From HK-STAS-PATE-42 sp964461505 (GTDB lineage: Bacteria; Patescibacteriota; Saccharimonadia; Saccharimonadales; HK-STAS-PATE-42), in the NCBI GenBank assembly GCA_964461505.1, contig CAYWUW010000001.1:1-64000 (forward strand): 64,000 bases of DNA. Reading direction: 5' to 3'. Both the position numbers and the translations under genes were made by a program. The number at the start of each line of letters is the position of its first letter. The first letter of the stretch is position 1. Below are positions 7,479-16,057 of this stretch, piece by piece. The notes below the pieces were generated by a model that worked only from the letters and a program-made list of their open reading frames with translations, ran no database searches and was not told the DNA's origin.

Positions 7479-7997
7479 ATGGTACAAGAAGTTATTGTAA
7501 GAGATGCGCAGGAAGGCGATGCAGAACATTTAAGGGGTGTAGTTACTGAGTGGGTCAGAGATCCCGAGACTAACGAGCCTCGGGTTGGTGATATAGAAGA
7601 TATAGTGGGTGCAGTAGAGGCAAGTACTAGGGGAGAGTCTGCAAGACAGTATAAAGTGGCAGTTATGGGAGGCCGTGTGGTGGGTATGGTCGGAATGAGG
7701 ATTCCTGATGGTGCTATGAGGGAGTTATCTACAACAGATCAACCGGTAGAGCTCGTCAATATGTATGTGGCCGGAGAAAGCAGGGGGGGTGGTGTTGGAA
7801 AGGCCCTAGTAGAGAGCTTGATCGAGGCTGCGAAGAATGCCGGACATACTGAGCTTTTGGTAAATAGTGGCCCTAGATATGAAAGAACAGCGTGGGGTTT
7901 TTATGATAAGCTTTTTGGTGCGAGGATTGCTACTCTACTTAACTATTATGGCAAGGATGTTCATGCTCCTGCGTGGGGAATGGATCTGTCCGAATAA
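7479..7997 (+). CDS. GNAT family N-acetyltransferase
   Basis: A 172-residue acetyl-CoA-dependent acetyltransferase. The N-terminal strand VIVRDAQEGDAEHLRGV, the central strand VELVNMYVAGESRG and the acetyl-CoA pyrophosphate loop RGGGVGKALVESLIEAA (motif A, pattern R/QxxGxG/A) are all present. The C-terminal GFYDKLFGARIA resembles motif B. The substrate cannot be told from sequence. It starts 3 nt after the 540-residue gene and closes that operon, so it may modify one of the two unknown proteins; that is inference only. Confidence 0.85.
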   Translation: MVQEVIVRDAQEGDAEHLRGVVTEWVRDPETNEPRVGDIEDIVGAVEASTRGESARQYKVAVMGGRVVGMVGMRIPDGAMRELSTTDQPVELVNMYVAGESRGGGVGKALVESLIEAAKNAGHTELLVNSGPRYERTAWGFYDKLFGARIATLLNYYGKDVHAPAWGMDLSE

Positions 7998-8126
7998 AGT
8001 CGGCTGCCTTTATTGAGGTTTTTTGATGTGATTTTGGTTCTTTTATCTTAAGCTTGATGGGTGGTATGCTTATGTTTAGAGTTCTTAGGCTGATAGTGGA
8101 GGGAGTACCCTTCCTGCCTGTGGCCA

Positions 8127-8143
8127 CCTTCCCAGAGGGAAGG
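8127..8143 (+). promoter_or_regulatory. Hairpin in the recA leader
   Basis: CCTTCCC and GGGAAGG form a perfect 7-bp stem with an AGA loop, 26 nt before the recA start. A TAAGCTTAAATA and the Shine-Dalgarno AAGGAG follow. No LexA-like operator is evident upstream of recA, so the hairpin may be the only visible control element. Confidence 0.5.
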
Positions 8144-8169
8144 ACTACTAAGCTTAAATAAGGAGATAT

Positions 8170-9210
8170 ATGGCTGATAAAACTACACCAAAAAAAGAAG
8201 AGAAGAAACCTGAAAACAAGCAAGATAGTGCTCGGAGCCAGGCTCTAAGTATGGCGATGGATCAGATCCAAAAGCAATTTGGAACTGGAAGTATTATGCG
8301 CCTTGGGGATAATCATAAAGTTAATGTAGAGCTAATTCCAAGTGGTAGCTTAAGTTTAGATTTGGCTCTTGGCGGTGGATATCCAAAAGGGAGGATTATT
8401 GAGATTTATGGGCCGGAAAGTTCTGGTAAAACAACTTTGACTTTGCATGCGATTGCCGAAATCCAAAAAAATGGTGGAACGGCAGCGTTTATTGATGCGG
8501 AACATGCTCTTGACCCGGCTTACGCTAAAAAAGTTGGAGTTGATACAGAAAACCTCTTTGTTTCGCAGCCGGATACGGGCGAGCAAGCTTTAGAAATTGC
8601 CGAAACTCTGGTGCGTTCTAACGCAGTGGATTTAATTGTGGTGGATAGCGTGGCGGCGCTAGTTCCAAAAGCGGAGATTGAGGGTGATATGGGTGATAGC
8701 CACATGGGTCTGCAGGCGCGTTTGATGTCTCAGGCTTTACGAAAACTGACGGCGATTATCTCTAAATCTAATGCAACGGTAATCTTTATTAACCAAATTA
8801 GAATGAAGATTGGAGTGATGTTCGGAAATCCGGAAACCACTACTGGTGGTAATGCTCTAAAGTTCTACTCGTCAGTTCGATTAGATATCCGCCGGGCGGC
8901 ACAAATTAAAGATGGTGACAACATTATTGGTAACGAAACTAAAGTTAAGGTAGTTAAAAACAAGATTGCACCGCCGTTTAGGGTTGCTGAGTTTGATATT
9001 ATGTATAACGAAGGAATCAGTTATACTGGCGATGTTTTAATGCTTGGTTTAAAGTATGGGATTTTGACTCGTTCTGGAGCCTGGGTCGGTTATAACGGAG
9101 AAAATATTGCTCAAGGTAAAGAGGCGGCGAAGGAATATCTAAAAGCAAATCCAAAAGTTGCCAAAGAAATTGAGAAGCAGATTCGAGCTAAAGTTAAAGA
9201 AGAGCTGTAA
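8170..9210 (+). CDS. recA: Recombinase RecA
   Basis: ATP-dependent strand-exchange protein of homologous recombination. The Walker A motif GPESSGKT is at residues 81-88, Walker B is VDLIVVDSVAAL, and loops GDMGDSHMGLQARLMSQALRK and the DNA-binding L2 region follow in order. At 346 residues it has full family length, with a Lys-rich N-terminal extension (MADKTTPKKEEKKPENK) before the family core. ATG 8170 has a strong Shine-Dalgarno (AAGGAG). The reading frame has no TAAGCTTA octamer, unlike most genes around it. A broken mazG gene begins 3 nt downstream. Confidence 0.98.
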   Translation: MADKTTPKKEEKKPENKQDSARSQALSMAMDQIQKQFGTGSIMRLGDNHKVNVELIPSGSLSLDLALGGGYPKGRIIEIYGPESSGKTTLTLHAIAEIQKNGGTAAFIDAEHALDPAYAKKVGVDTENLFVSQPDTGEQALEIAETLVRSNAVDLIVVDSVAALVPKAEIEGDMGDSHMGLQARLMSQALRKLTAIISKSNATVIFINQIRMKIGVMFGNPETTTGGNALKFYSSVRLDIRRAAQIKDGDNIIGNETKVKVVKNKIAPPFRVAEFDIMYNEGISYTGDVLMLGLKYGILTRSGAWVGYNGENIAQGKEAAKEYLKANPKVAKEIEKQIRAKVKEEL

Positions 9211-9213
9211 GCA

Positions 9214-9571
9214 ATGACCTTCAATGAATATCAGCTAGAATCTTTAGTTGCTGCAGGTATTGATATCTCTAAGCTTAAGGTTGAAAGAGATCTGAGCAAT
9301 CTTGAGTTTCTTTCTAAGATTTTTGGACTTAGCGGTGAGGCTGGTGAGGTATCCGAAAAGTTTAAAAAGATTATTCGAGATGGGGGGGGGTAAGTTCGGT
9401 GATGAGGATGCTAAAGAGATAGCAAAAGAGTTGGGCGATGTTTTGTGGTATGTTAGTGCAATTGCAAAATATATTGGGGTCGATATGGAAGATTTAGCTA
9501 AGGAAAACATCGGTAAGCTTAATTCTAGAAGATTGAGGGGTAAGATCTCTGGAAGTGGTGATAACCGCTAG
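9214..9571 (+). pseudogene. MazG-like nucleotide pyrophosphohydrolase, frameshifted at a G9 run
   Basis: The gene is split by nine consecutive Gs at 9382-9390. From ATG 9214 the frame reads MTFNEYQLESLVAAG... through LSGEAGEVSEKFKKIIRDGGG and stops at TAA 9391. One G fewer would join it to KFGDEDAKEIAKELGDVLWY and on to the family end HGSGDNR-like SGSGDNR at the TAG ending 9571. The joined protein would be about 118 residues, with the MazG EAGEVxE and ELGDVLWY motifs that bind Mg2+ and nucleotide. The break could be a sequencing or assembly error, a real mutation, or slippage-based switching. It follows recA by 3 nt. Confidence 0.85.
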
Positions 9572-9635
9572 GCAAGCTTGCTGATTCTATTTTATTAAAT
9601 ATCTTTATGGCTGGCTAAACTTAAGCTTAATCTGG

Positions 9636-9641
9636 TAGAAT
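9636..9641 (+). promoter_or_regulatory. -10 box of ftsE
   Basis: TGGTAGAAT: an extended -10 with TAGAAT at 9636-9641, 14 nt before ATG 9656. A TTAAGCTTAA motif lies just upstream. Confidence 0.55.
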
Positions 9642-9655
9642 TAGTTTTTGGTAGT

Positions 9656-10399
9656 ATGATTTTGTTAGATAGGGTTTCGAAGAAATACGGAAAAAAAGGA
9701 GTGGCTTTAGATAAGGTCTCCTTTTTTATCGAGCCAAAAGAGTTTGTGGTTCTGGTTGGTTCTAGCGGAGCTGGTAAATCAACAATTCTTAAACTTTTAA
9801 CTCGTGAAGAAAAAGAGACAAGCGGAAAAATTGTTGTTGGCGGAGTGGATTATTCTGATCTTAAAGAAAAAGATATTCCGCTGCTGAGAAGAAAAATTGG
9901 AACTGTTTTTCAAGATTTTAAGCTGTTGCCAAAGCGAACAGTTTTTGAAAACATTGCGTTTGCAATGGAAATTGTTGGAATGAGCAACAGAGAAATTAAA
10001 AATACGGTGCCTAAGGTTATTGAACTTGTAGGCCTTGCTGGTAAAGAAAAAAATTATCCAGATCAGCTTTCTGGTGGTGAGCAGCAAAGGGTGGCGATTG
10101 CAAGAGCTGTAGTTAGGCAGCCAAAAATTCTAATTGCTGATGAGCCCACCGGAAACCTCGATCCAAAACACAGTTGGGATATTGTGCGTTTGCTAGAACG
10201 GATTAATCAGCGCGGAACAACGGTGATTATGACAACTCACAATCAAGAGATTTTAAATAAGCTTAAGAGAAGAATTATCAAGCTTGATCATGGTAGGGTG
10301 GTGAGCGACGGAATCGGAATAAAGATCGATCAAAACGAAGAAGCCGATGAAGAGCTTAAGCTTAGCGCGCGGGCGAGTTCTAGCAGGAGGGTCGTTTAG
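9656..10399 (+). CDS. ftsE: Cell division ATP-binding protein FtsE
   Basis: ATPase subunit of the FtsEX complex, which couples the divisome to peptidoglycan hydrolysis at the inner membrane. Walker A GSSGAGKST, Q-loop VFQDFKLLPKRTV, signature LSGGEQQRVAIARA, Walker B ILIADEPTGNLD and the switch histidine in TTHNQEIL are all intact. The N-terminus MILLDRVSKKYGKKGVALD is typical. A charged C-terminal tail of about 30 residues follows the ABC core. It lies 11 nt before ftsX and 1.2 kb before a CHAP hydrolase, so this is a complete FtsEX-hydrolase module. Confidence 0.96.
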   Translation: MILLDRVSKKYGKKGVALDKVSFFIEPKEFVVLVGSSGAGKSTILKLLTREEKETSGKIVVGGVDYSDLKEKDIPLLRRKIGTVFQDFKLLPKRTVFENIAFAMEIVGMSNREIKNTVPKVIELVGLAGKEKNYPDQLSGGEQQRVAIARAVVRQPKILIADEPTGNLDPKHSWDIVRLLERINQRGTTVIMTTHNQEILNKLKRRIIKLDHGRVVSDGIGIKIDQNEEADEELKLSARASSSRRVV

Positions 10400-10410
10400 C
10401 TTTTTGGCGT

Positions 10411-11355
10411 ATGAATATTTTTGGTAAAGACATCCGTTTGATAAATGTGAAGCGAGTTTTTTATTCTGGCCTACGGGGATTTTTTAGGAACTCTTGGCTT
10501 TCTTCTGCTGCGATTTTAGTGATGACGGCAACTTTGGCGGTAGGTTTGTTAACAGTTATTTCTTTTGTAGTTTATGGAAAGCAAGTGGCGCGTTTGGCGG
10601 ATAAGGTTGAAATTAAGCTTTATTTAAAAAGTGATGTTAGCGATGAGCAAAAAAATGCTTTTGAGGCTTATCTAAAAAGTATAAACGGGGTAAAAGGGGT
10701 TAGCTATAAAAATAAAGATCAAGCTCTAGAAGAATACAAGGAACTTAACAAAGATAACCCAGAAAGTTTGGAATCTTTAGAGGTTGCCGGAGATAGCGTA
10801 GAATTGCCAGCATCTTTTTCTGTAAAGATTGATAATTTTGACAGCATTGATGAAATCCAGAGTGAGGTTAAGAATTCTGACTTTAGTAAATTAACAGAAG
10901 AAAGTGAGGTTTCGGAAGATAAGCTTAGGGCAACCAAGAATATTGCTAACGGGCTAGCGACGATTCGTAAAATTGGAATTGTGGCAAGTATAATTTTGGG
11001 CTCGGTATCAATTCTGATTATTGTAAATACGATTCGTTTGGCAATCTTTAACCGAAAAGATGAAATTGAAATTATGCGTTTGATTGGTGCTAACAAAACT
11101 TACATAAAGGGTCCATTTTTGGTAGAAGCAGCTACTTATGGCGCTATTGCCGGAATTTTTACGTACATTATTATGCGATTAACAGTGTTTAGTGTTACGC
11201 AGCGCAGTTGGGCTGGTGATGTGGCGGAAGACATTCGATTTTTTACAAGCAACAGTTTGTTGGTTGGTTTGATGGTTATTTTGATAGGAATTTTATTTGG
11301 AATTTTGGCGGCTCAGTTTGCAATAAGAAAGTACGTTAAGCTTAAGAGTGTTTAG
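10411..11355 (+). CDS. ftsX: Cell division permease FtsX
   Basis: Membrane subunit of FtsEX. At 314 residues it shows the four-helix FtsX layout: a helix at about 28-55 (SSAAILVMTATLAVGLLTV), a large extracytoplasmic domain (about 60-180), then three helices near 187-210, 230-250 and 282-305. The loop sequence NRKDEIEIMRLIGANKTYIKGPF is the conserved FtsX/MacB segment. The extracytoplasmic domain should activate the coiled-coil hydrolase encoded downstream. The start lies 11 nt after ftsE. Two TAAGCTTA motifs sit in the gene and one covers its 3' end. Confidence 0.95.
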   Translation: MNIFGKDIRLINVKRVFYSGLRGFFRNSWLSSAAILVMTATLAVGLLTVISFVVYGKQVARLADKVEIKLYLKSDVSDEQKNAFEAYLKSINGVKGVSYKNKDQALEEYKELNKDNPESLESLEVAGDSVELPASFSVKIDNFDSIDEIQSEVKNSDFSKLTEESEVSEDKLRATKNIANGLATIRKIGIVASIILGSVSILIIVNTIRLAIFNRKDEIEIMRLIGANKTYIKGPFLVEAATYGAIAGIFTYIIMRLTVFSVTQRSWAGDVAEDIRFFTSNSLLVGLMVILIGILFGILAAQFAIRKYVKLKSV

Positions 11356-11555
11356 CTCACCTCTTAGACTTTGGTAGTGGTTCTTGTTTTTTTAGGTGTA
11401 CGCAGAGCTTTTTCTGTTGAAGAGATTTAAAGAATATGGTGGAAAATTATAAAAAGAGAGTCTTCTTGATTTATGGTTGTTGTTAATGATAGTATTAAGC
11501 TTAAGTTTACCTCTTTAAACTTAATGTTCAAGATTCCCTACGGGTAAGAACAGAG

Positions 11556-12722
11556 TTGGAGGAAGAGCGCAAAAACAAAAATTCCATGAAACAAAAGAAG
11601 ATCAAAAAGATTGTAAAAAGAGCTCCGGCTTTTGTGGCTGCTGGTATTTTGGCGGTGATTCCTGCGTTTAGAAATGGTGAAAATGTTTTTGCCGACCCTT
11701 ATGAGCAGCGAATTTCGGAACTTAATTCTAGCATCGAGCAAAATCAGAACAGAATTGCTGAGTTAAAAAGCCAGGGCGATACTCTTGCTGGTAAATTAGA
11801 ACAAATACGTTTAGAGGCGGCCAATTTACAATCTAAAATTAGTGCTAACGAAACTAAGAATAGCCAGTTAAAAGAACAAATTGCTGAAGCCGAAAAAAAG
11901 CTAACAGAAAATAAAAAGATTCTAGCGAGCAGCATTAAAAAATTGTATATTGATGGCGATATTAGCTCTTTAGAAATTTTAGCAAGTAGCAAAAGCCTAA
12001 GTGATTATGTTGATAAGCAGGAATACCGCGACCGCGTAAAGAATAAGATTGCCAGCTTAACTTTGCAGGTGCAAGATCTAAAAGAAGAAATGGAAAAGCA
12101 GCAAGTAGAGGTTGCAAATTTGCTGAGAGATCAAATTGGCATGCGGGTAGATTTAGAATCGAAGCAGGCTCAAATGGATAAGCTTTTAACCGAAACACGT
12201 GGTCAAGAAGATGCATATCAGCGGCAGGTTCAATCTGATAATTCTGAGGTGGATAGATTAAGGGCAGAACAGGCGCGGGCGAACTCTGCAAGCTTAAGCC
12301 CCAAAGATGGTGGAATATCTTATGTACCAAGCAGTGGAATCTCTAACGGAGGTTACCCAACATTATGGGCAACTGCAGCGCAGGATTCACTGGTGGATAG
12401 CTGGGGAATGTATAACAGAGAATGTGTAAGTTATACTGCTTTTAAAGTTTGGCAATCGGGGCGGTATATGCCTTATTGGGGCGGTAGGGGTAATGCAAAT
12501 CGTTGGCCAACCAATGCTCGTAATGCCGGAATTCCAGTTGATGGCGAACCTCGAGTTGGTGATGTTGCTATAAGCTTAAGTGGTTACTATGGCCATGCAA
12601 TGTATGTTGAAAGAGTTAATAACGATGGCACAATTAAGGTTAGCCAGTATAATTACGGCATCAGAGGAGAGTATAGTGAGATGACGATTTCTAAATCTGG
12701 CTTATACTTTATTCACTTTTAG
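11556..12722 (+). CDS. PcsB-like peptidoglycan hydrolase (coiled coil plus CHAP domain)
   Basis: Likely the FtsEX-activated cell-wall hydrolase. A signal or anchor segment (RAPAFVAAGILAVIPAF) is followed by about 200 residues of coiled coil (residues 50-250), as in PcsB/EnvC, and a C-terminal CHAP amidase/endopeptidase domain. The catalytic Cys is C290 in NRECVSY and His is H347 in YGHAMYV. The start is unsettled: TTG 11556 has no clear Shine-Dalgarno, while ATG 11586 (MKQKKIKKIVKR) is 22 nt from GGAGGA. The position behind ftsEX supports the role. Confidence 0.88.
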   Translation: MEEERKNKNSMKQKKIKKIVKRAPAFVAAGILAVIPAFRNGENVFADPYEQRISELNSSIEQNQNRIAELKSQGDTLAGKLEQIRLEAANLQSKISANETKNSQLKEQIAEAEKKLTENKKILASSIKKLYIDGDISSLEILASSKSLSDYVDKQEYRDRVKNKIASLTLQVQDLKEEMEKQQVEVANLLRDQIGMRVDLESKQAQMDKLLTETRGQEDAYQRQVQSDNSEVDRLRAEQARANSASLSPKDGGISYVPSSGISNGGYPTLWATAAQDSLVDSWGMYNRECVSYTAFKVWQSGRYMPYWGGRGNANRWPTNARNAGIPVDGEPRVGDVAISLSGYYGHAMYVERVNNDGTIKVSQYNYGIRGEYSEMTISKSGLYFIHF

Positions 12723-12776
12723 GTTATACTTAAGCTTAATAGGCTAATTTTAAAAAAGTAGAGGATTATTCTTGTT

Positions 12777-14006
12777 GTGGTTAGAGCTCTAAATCGTGAT
12801 GTTGAGGCTGAGGGTGCGCTAAAAGGTGCGGCAAAAAAGGCTAGATTCGGCAGAATATTAAGCTTAGCGTTGGTTGCGGTAATCTTTTTTGCGTTGGGTA
12901 GTGCCTCGCAGGGGCTAAATCTGCCTAGTTTTTTAACTGGCGGATCATCAAAAGTAAAAATTGCAAACGGTGTTGAGGTAAATGTTGAAGAAATCTATTC
13001 TAAGCTTAAAGATAAATTTGATGGTGAGATTAGTTCTGAAAAAGTAAATGAAGGAGTTAAACGAGGCTTAATTTCTGCCACAAACGATCCGTACACAACT
13101 TATTTTACAAAAGAAGAGTACGAAGAATTTAACAAAACTTTGAATGGTAGTTTTAGTGGAATTGGTGCGGAAATCGGAAAAAATGGAGATCAGCTTGTGG
13201 TGATTGCTCCGATTGATGGTTCGCCGGCGGCAAAATCTGGCTTAAAAGCAGGTGATGCAATTATGCAAATTGATGGTTTATCTACGGAAGGCATGAGTGT
13301 AGAAGAGGCGGTTAGCAAGATTCGTGGTGATGTTGGAACAGTGGTTAAGCTTAGTGTGGTGAGCTCTGGTGAGCGTAAAGAGATTGAAGTAACCAGAGGA
13401 GATATTAAGATTGATAGCGTAAAGAGCGAGAAGTTGGCAGGCAATATCGGTTATATAAAAATTACGCAGTTTGGGCTGGATACAGCCAGTTTAACAAATA
13501 AGGCGGCACAAGATCTAAAAGCACAGGGTGTTTCAAAGATAATTTTAGATCTTAGAAATAACGGCGGAGGTTACGTTGATCAGGCGGTTGGTGTGGCAGG
13601 AATCTGGCTAGATCAAAAAACAGTTCTTTCAGAAAGGTTTAGAGGCGCAGAAATTGATGTAAAGCGAACAGCGACTAATCCTTTGCTAGATTTGGCAAAA
13701 GGTAATCAGTTGGTTGTGCTTGTAAATGAAGGTAGTGCTTCGGCGAGTGAGATTCTAGCTGCAGCCTTAAGAGACGATGCGAATGTTAAGTTGGTAGGTG
13801 AAAAAACGTTTGGGAAGGGTAGCGTTCAAGAGGTAATTGAGCTGGAGGATCAATCTAGGCTTAAGGTTACGGTGGCACACTGGTTTAGCCCGAAGGGTAA
13901 AAGCATAGATAAAGCTGGAATTGAACCTGATGTTAAAGTTGAGGTTGGTAACGATGCAAGTAGAGATCTGCAAAAAGAAAAAGCCGTGGAACTCTTGCAG
14001 AACTAA
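12777..14006 (+). CDS. C-terminal processing peptidase (S41, CtpA/Prc type)
   Basis: A membrane-anchored serine protease that degrades or trims extracytoplasmic proteins. One N-terminal helix (ILSLALVAVIFFALGSA) is followed by a PDZ domain (about 115-200, GIGAEIGKNGDQLVVIAPIDG) and the S41 catalytic domain. The catalytic Ser is in NEGSASASE and the Lys in GEKTFGKGSVQ. At 409 residues it has the normal length. GTG 12777 is the assigned start. Following the FtsEX/CHAP module, it may regulate the cell-wall hydrolase, as CtpA-type proteases do in other bacteria; this is inference. Confidence 0.92.
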   Translation: MVRALNRDVEAEGALKGAAKKARFGRILSLALVAVIFFALGSASQGLNLPSFLTGGSSKVKIANGVEVNVEEIYSKLKDKFDGEISSEKVNEGVKRGLISATNDPYTTYFTKEEYEEFNKTLNGSFSGIGAEIGKNGDQLVVIAPIDGSPAAKSGLKAGDAIMQIDGLSTEGMSVEEAVSKIRGDVGTVVKLSVVSSGERKEIEVTRGDIKIDSVKSEKLAGNIGYIKITQFGLDTASLTNKAAQDLKAQGVSKIILDLRNNGGGYVDQAVGVAGIWLDQKTVLSERFRGAEIDVKRTATNPLLDLAKGNQLVVLVNEGSASASEILAAALRDDANVKLVGEKTFGKGSVQEVIELEDQSRLKVTVAHWFSPKGKSIDKAGIEPDVKVEVGNDASRDLQKEKAVELLQN

Positions 14007-14011
14007 TCTGT

Positions 14012-14017
14012 TAAAAT
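14012..14017 (+). promoter_or_regulatory. -10 box of the 14025 response regulator
   Basis: TAAAAT ends 7 nt before ATG 14025, with no Shine-Dalgarno between them (AAGGCTT). Confidence 0.5.
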
Positions 14018-14024
14018 AAGGCTT

Positions 14025-14591
14025 ATGGTTAAAAAAGAGCAGCTTAAATCTAGGTTCTCGAACGCTAAACTTAGAGGCAGGCTGAGCCGCTCTAAAGAAA
14101 AAGGCTTTAAAAATTTTTCTAAGCCGTTCAATAAAAATCTTTTTAAAAACAAGGGTGCTAAGCTTAATGGTGAGGCCAAAAAGCTAATTTTGATAGTTGA
14201 TGATGATAAACCTCTGGTTGAAGTTTATAGGGCTGCACTAGAGATTGAAGGCTACGAAGTGGCTGTTCAGTATGATGGTGAACAAGCTCTAAAATGGTTG
14301 GCAATTAATGAGCCAGATTTAATTATTATGGATTGTTTGCTGCCTAGGTTTGGAGGTTTAAGTGTGATGGAGGCTCTAAATTCCAAAAAGCCCGGAGGTT
14401 ATAAAAAGCCGGTCATAATGGTAAGTGCCTTAGATAGAGAAGAATATAAGCTTAAATCTAAAGAACTTGGCGCCGTGGCTTATCTGGTAAAGGCGAGTGC
14501 GAGTATTAGTGAAATGGTGGATATTGTGAAGGATAATTTGAAATCTGGAATATCTAAAATAGCTACTATAAAAAAGGTCAAAGCTTTGTAA
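14025..14591 (+). CDS. Response regulator receiver protein with basic N-terminal extension
   Basis: A single CheY-like receiver domain. Residues 1-50 are a Lys/Arg/Phe-rich extension (KSRFSNAKLRGRLSRSKEKG) that could bind nucleic acid or membrane. The receiver starts KKLILIVDDDKPLVEVYR. The phosphorylatable Asp is D103 in IIMDCLLP, the Ser of the Thr/Ser switch is in MVSALDREE, and the conserved Lys is in AYLVKAS. All active-site residues are present, unlike the receiver at 32444. There is no output domain and no kinase next to it. The -10 box is 7 nt before the ATG. Confidence 0.88.
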   Translation: MVKKEQLKSRFSNAKLRGRLSRSKEKGFKNFSKPFNKNLFKNKGAKLNGEAKKLILIVDDDKPLVEVYRAALEIEGYEVAVQYDGEQALKWLAINEPDLIIMDCLLPRFGGLSVMEALNSKKPGGYKKPVIMVSALDREEYKLKSKELGAVAYLVKASASISEMVDIVKDNLKSGISKIATIKKVKAL

Positions 14592-14643
14592 AATGCTACA
14601 ATAGTAGTTAAGTTTAGTAATCTAGTTTTTTTGGAGAGTTGTT

Positions 14644-15705
14644 ATGAATAAGCGAATTAAGCTTATCTTGAATGCTTTAACTTTGGGGATTCTGGCTCTG
14701 GTGATTTATTCGAGCCGAGAAAGTTTGGCTGGAGTAGTTAAAGAACTGGCAAATGCAAAGCTGGCTTTTCTGCTTTTGTGCATTCCGATTCAAATTGTTA
14801 ATTATCATGCTTATGCCAGAATGTATCAAGAAGTTTTTGCGCTGTTGGATGAAAAAGTTGGTTATTGGGATATGTTTAAGGTTTCAATGGAGCTGAGCTT
14901 TGTGAATTATGTTTTTCCTTCGGCCGGAATCAGTGGTTTTGGCTACTTTAGCCTAAGAATGCGTTCGTTTAATGTGCGAGGAGTGCGTAGTACGATGGCG
15001 CAAACTCTAAGATGGGGAATCGTGTTGGCGAGCTTTATTCCGGTTCTGGCCCTTGGAGTTTTTTTGTTGGCCTTAAAAAATCAGGTTAGTAATATTGTGA
15101 TTTTGGCGGCAAGCGGGTTGAGCTTTGGGGTGATGATTTTAATTATGCTGGTAGTTTTTCTGTTGCAAAAAAAGCACGGTTTGCAGAACTTTGTGGTTTT
15201 TGTAGCTGGCAAGTTAGAATTCTTTTTAAATTTTATTAAGCGTAAGCCAGTTAAGCTTATGAATAAGCGCAGAATGGTGCGCCTCGAAAAGAACTTTGAC
15301 CGCTTAGAACATGATTATCGGCAAATTCGTAAGAATCTAAAAGGTTTTATTTATGCCTCGCGTTGGGGAATTCTGGCTAACTTAACAGAAATAGCAACAA
15401 TTGGGGTGGCGTTTATGGCTCTTGGGGCAACTCCGGCTTGGGGGGCGATAATTCTGGCTTATGGTGTGGCGAATATTGGGAGCTTTGTGGCGATTTTGCC
15501 GGGTGGGCACGGAATTTATGAGGCATTAATGACGGGAGTTTTGGTTTCTGGAGGAGTTCCGGCCTCGCTAAGCTTAACGGCGGTTCTTACTTATAGATTA
15601 GTTACAACGGTTCTGTATGTTCCGCCAGGTTATTACTTTTATTCTAAGGCAATCAACGAAACTAAGAATATGGCAAAATTATTAAAGCAAGAAGAAGGCA
15701 AATAG
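14644..15705 (+). CDS. Flippase-like integral membrane protein (UPF0104/LPG synthase-TM family)
   Basis: A 353-residue protein with about eight hydrophobic helices. It begins KRIKLILNALTLGILALVIYSS, followed by the family region AKLAFLLLCIPIQIVNYHAYARMY, and the late segments GSFVAILPGGHGIYEALMTGVLV and RLVTTVLYVPPGYYFY. The family includes the flippase half of MprF and proteins thought to move lipid-linked substrates; the actual substrate is unknown. GGAGAG 7 nt before ATG 14644 gives a normal leadered start. Confidence 0.85.
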   Translation: MNKRIKLILNALTLGILALVIYSSRESLAGVVKELANAKLAFLLLCIPIQIVNYHAYARMYQEVFALLDEKVGYWDMFKVSMELSFVNYVFPSAGISGFGYFSLRMRSFNVRGVRSTMAQTLRWGIVLASFIPVLALGVFLLALKNQVSNIVILAASGLSFGVMILIMLVVFLLQKKHGLQNFVVFVAGKLEFFLNFIKRKPVKLMNKRRMVRLEKNFDRLEHDYRQIRKNLKGFIYASRWGILANLTEIATIGVAFMALGATPAWGAIILAYGVANIGSFVAILPGGHGIYEALMTGVLVSGGVPASLSLTAVLTYRLVTTVLYVPPGYYFYSKAINETKNMAKLLKQEEGK

Positions 15706-16057
15706 GGCTTGCTATCCCTCTACGTCATCCCCGCGAAAGTGGTGATCCAGTCATTAAGGAAGTCTTTTTATTCCTCTCCCTTGGGAGATCCGCCCCTGCC
15801 GGTTGGCGGATGGAGGTTAGGTGAGGGTCTATTAAGTCTTTAATCACTTTCTTCTTGATAAGAAAAAAGTGATTAAAAAAGAATCAAGTTCAAAAACAAT
15901 CTCCAGCACCTTAGCTATTGTATCTACAGCTCTACCTATGGGTTACTGTTATTTGTTTGTTAAGAACTGCTAGGATCTTTAAACGGGTGGCTTTAGTTTT
16001 TGAACGTTTAAAAAGATCTGCTTCGCAGAGCTTTATGTTTGGTAAAATTAGGGGAAT
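15706..16057. repeat. Repeat-filled gap upstream of xseA
   Basis: No gene is seen here. Bases 15720-15835 are palindromic repeats (GTCATCCCCGCGAAAGTGG; CTCTCCCTTGGGAGA). Bases 15843-16048 are a copy of a roughly 200-bp element also present at 32881-33089 upstream of recO. The shared blocks are CTTCTTGATAAGAAAAAAGT, GAATCAAGTTCAAAAACAA, CCAGCACCTTA, GGATCTTTAAACGGGTGGCT and TCTGCTTCGCAGAGCTT. Both copies end in GGTAAAATNAGGGG, the -10 region of the next gene. Confidence 0.85.
16043..16048 (+). promoter_or_regulatory. -10 box of xseA, inside the repeated element
   Basis: TAAAAT ends 9 nt before ATG 16058. The same sequence context is upstream of recO at 33084, showing that the repeat supplies or carries the promoter. 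Confidence 0.6.

Noticed and set aside
11436..11549. Short ORFs in the ftsX-CHAP gap (a 16-codon ATG ORF and MFKIPYG)
   Set aside because: Very short, with no Shine-Dalgarno or conserved context; chance ATGs in an AT-rich spacer.
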